Origin: Devosia sp.
GTDB taxonomy: Bacteria; Pseudomonadota; Alphaproteobacteria; Rhizobiales; Devosiaceae
DNA: 64,000 bases
Direction of reading: 5' to 3'
Assembly (NCBI RefSeq): GCF_014860165.1
Contig: NZ_JACZKG010000032.1
Location: forward strand, 1-64,000
Below, piece by piece: positions 63,236-64,000 of the stretch. The position numbers and the translations under genes are program-made. The notes beneath the pieces are model-generated. The model did no database searches. It was not told the origin of the DNA and saw nothing but the letters and a program-made list of their open reading frames with translations. Position 1 is the first letter of the stretch; every line of letters starts with the position of its first letter.

Positions 63236-64000
63236 ACCAGCGGACCCTGGTCACGCTCTGCCTGAGCCTGTTGGCGCTTCTGTTCGCCAGCCTGGTACTG
63301 GCGGTGACCTTCGGGCCAGCCGACATCGCCCCATCGGAGGTGTGGCTGACCATCGGCCATCACTTCGGCCTTCTGCCCGAGAGCCCCGTAAGTCGCCTGC
63401 GCGACGCCATTATCTGGGAGTTGCGCCTGCCGCGCGTCCTCACCGCGGCAGCGGTGGGGGCCGGGCTGGCGCTCTGCGGCGCGGTGATGCAGGCGCTGAC
63501 GCGCAATCCCCTGGCCGATCCCTATCTGCTAGGCCTGTCATCCGGCGCTTCGCTGGGGGCCGTTGCATTCCTGCTCATGGGGGCGGCGCTGCTGATGCCG
63601 CTGGGCGCCTTCCTTGGCGCCGGCGCCGCCATGGCGTTGACGCTGCTGGTGACCCAACTGCTCGGCGGCGCGACGCCAACGCGGGCCATCCTGGCCGGCA
63701 TTTCCATCTCGGCGCTCGCCGCCGCCGCAACGTCATTCCTGATCTTCTGGTCGGCCACTGGTGATTCCTACCGCGAAATCCTGAGCTGGCTGATGGGCTC
63801 GCTCAGCGGCGTCGTTTGGTCGGAAGCCCTGCTGGTGCTGGCGGCGCTGGCACTGGCCGGCCTTCCCATCCTGCTGTCAGGCCGCGCGCTCGACGCCTTC
63901 GCCTTCGGCGACACGGCGGCAGCGACGCTAGGGGTGGACGTTGCCCGCCTGCGCTGGCTGCTGCTGGGCGGCACGGCGCTGCTGACCGGCGTGTTGGTCT
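63232..64000 (+). CDS. FecCD/BtuC-type ABC permease (5' part; cut by window edge)
   Basis: 256 complete codons of an iron/B12-type permease are present, with helices throughout and the family motif LRLPRVLTAAAVGAGLALCG (N-terminal coupling region) and NPLADPYLLGLSSGAS. The GTG at 63232 overlaps the binding-protein stop (GTGA), so the genes are coupled. The missing 3' part and, very probably, an ATPase gene follow beyond the window. In context it forms the membrane channel of the proposed F420-0 importer. Confidence 0.88.
   Translation, partial: MNQRTLVTLCLSLLALLFASLVLAVTFGPADIAPSEVWLTIGHHFGLLPESPVSRLRDAIIWELRLPRVLTAAAVGAGLALCGAVMQALTRNPLADPYLLGLSSGASLGAVAFLLMGAALLMPLGAFLGAGAAMALTLLVTQLLGGATPTRAILAGISISALAAAATSFLIFWSATGDSYREILSWLMGSLSGVVWSEALLVLAALALAGLPILLSGRALDAFAFGDTAAATLGVDVARLRWLLLGGTALLTGVLV

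Overview
The window is GC-rich chromosomal DNA of an alphaproteobacterium, almost certainly of the order Hyphomicrobiales (Rhizobiales). The gene order lipoyl-type pdhB-pdhC-lpd-lipA-coq10-pncC-ispDF-dusB-ntrBC-ntrYX-hfq-hflX-mazG is the usual one of that order. A FixLJ pair and a succinoglycan-type exo cluster agree with this. The palindromic repeats and the F420 genes suggest a Devosia-like soil genus, but the genus is inference. No rRNA, tRNA, CRISPR array, prophage or intact insertion sequence was seen.

Layout. (1) 1-8.2 kb: pyruvate dehydrogenase E1-beta, E2 and E3, a GDSL esterase, a Gfo/Idh oxidoreductase, two small membrane proteins, lipoate synthase and a Coq10-type protein. These genes supply and lipoylate the pyruvate dehydrogenase complex. 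(2) 8.2-21.6 kb: housekeeping and nitrogen regulation (pncC, ispDF, dusB, ntrB, ntrC, a YihY membrane protein, ntrY, ntrX, hfq, hflX, mazG). (3) 21.6-23.6 kb: a scarred accessory stretch with a GFA-family gene, a possible insertion-sequence end, a P-loop ATPase, and two head-on gene remnants (a NirK nitrite reductase and a CoA-transferase). (4) 23.6-39.9 kb: a low-oxygen regulon. It holds fixL-fixJ, a FixK/Crp-type regulator with a universal stress protein, a cation P-type ATPase, a zinc alcohol dehydrogenase, an ABC exporter with adaptor, and a five-gene operon of small and envelope proteins. Five intergenic FNR/FixK boxes (TTGAY-N4-RTCAA) precede these units, one of them shared by two divergent genes. 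(5) 40.1-57.2 kb: an exopolysaccharide cluster with OPX export protein, GH16 glycanase, pyruvyl transferase, flippase, polymerase, several glycosyltransferases, ExoY primer transferase, GalU and the ExoL-ExoA-ExoM-ExoP operon. (6) 57.4-60.3 kb: metallophosphoesterase, diacylglycerol-kinase-like protein and a MYG1-family protein. (7) 60.4-64 kb: an operon for the deazaflavin cofactor F420: an LLM-type F420 oxidoreductase, the glutamate ligase CofE, and a vitamin-B12-type ABC importer of the kind proposed to carry F420-0. The window edge cuts the permease.

How it fits together. FixL carries the residues that bind haem and sense oxygen, FixJ is its response regulator, and the Crp/Fnr protein without iron-sulphur cysteines is FixK-like. 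The boxes, their spacing to -10-like hexamers and the gene content describe an oxygen-limitation programme of ion pumping, stress proteins, fermentation-type dehydrogenase and envelope export. The two most notable systems are this regulon and the F420 ligase/importer operon under a perfect 20-bp palindrome.
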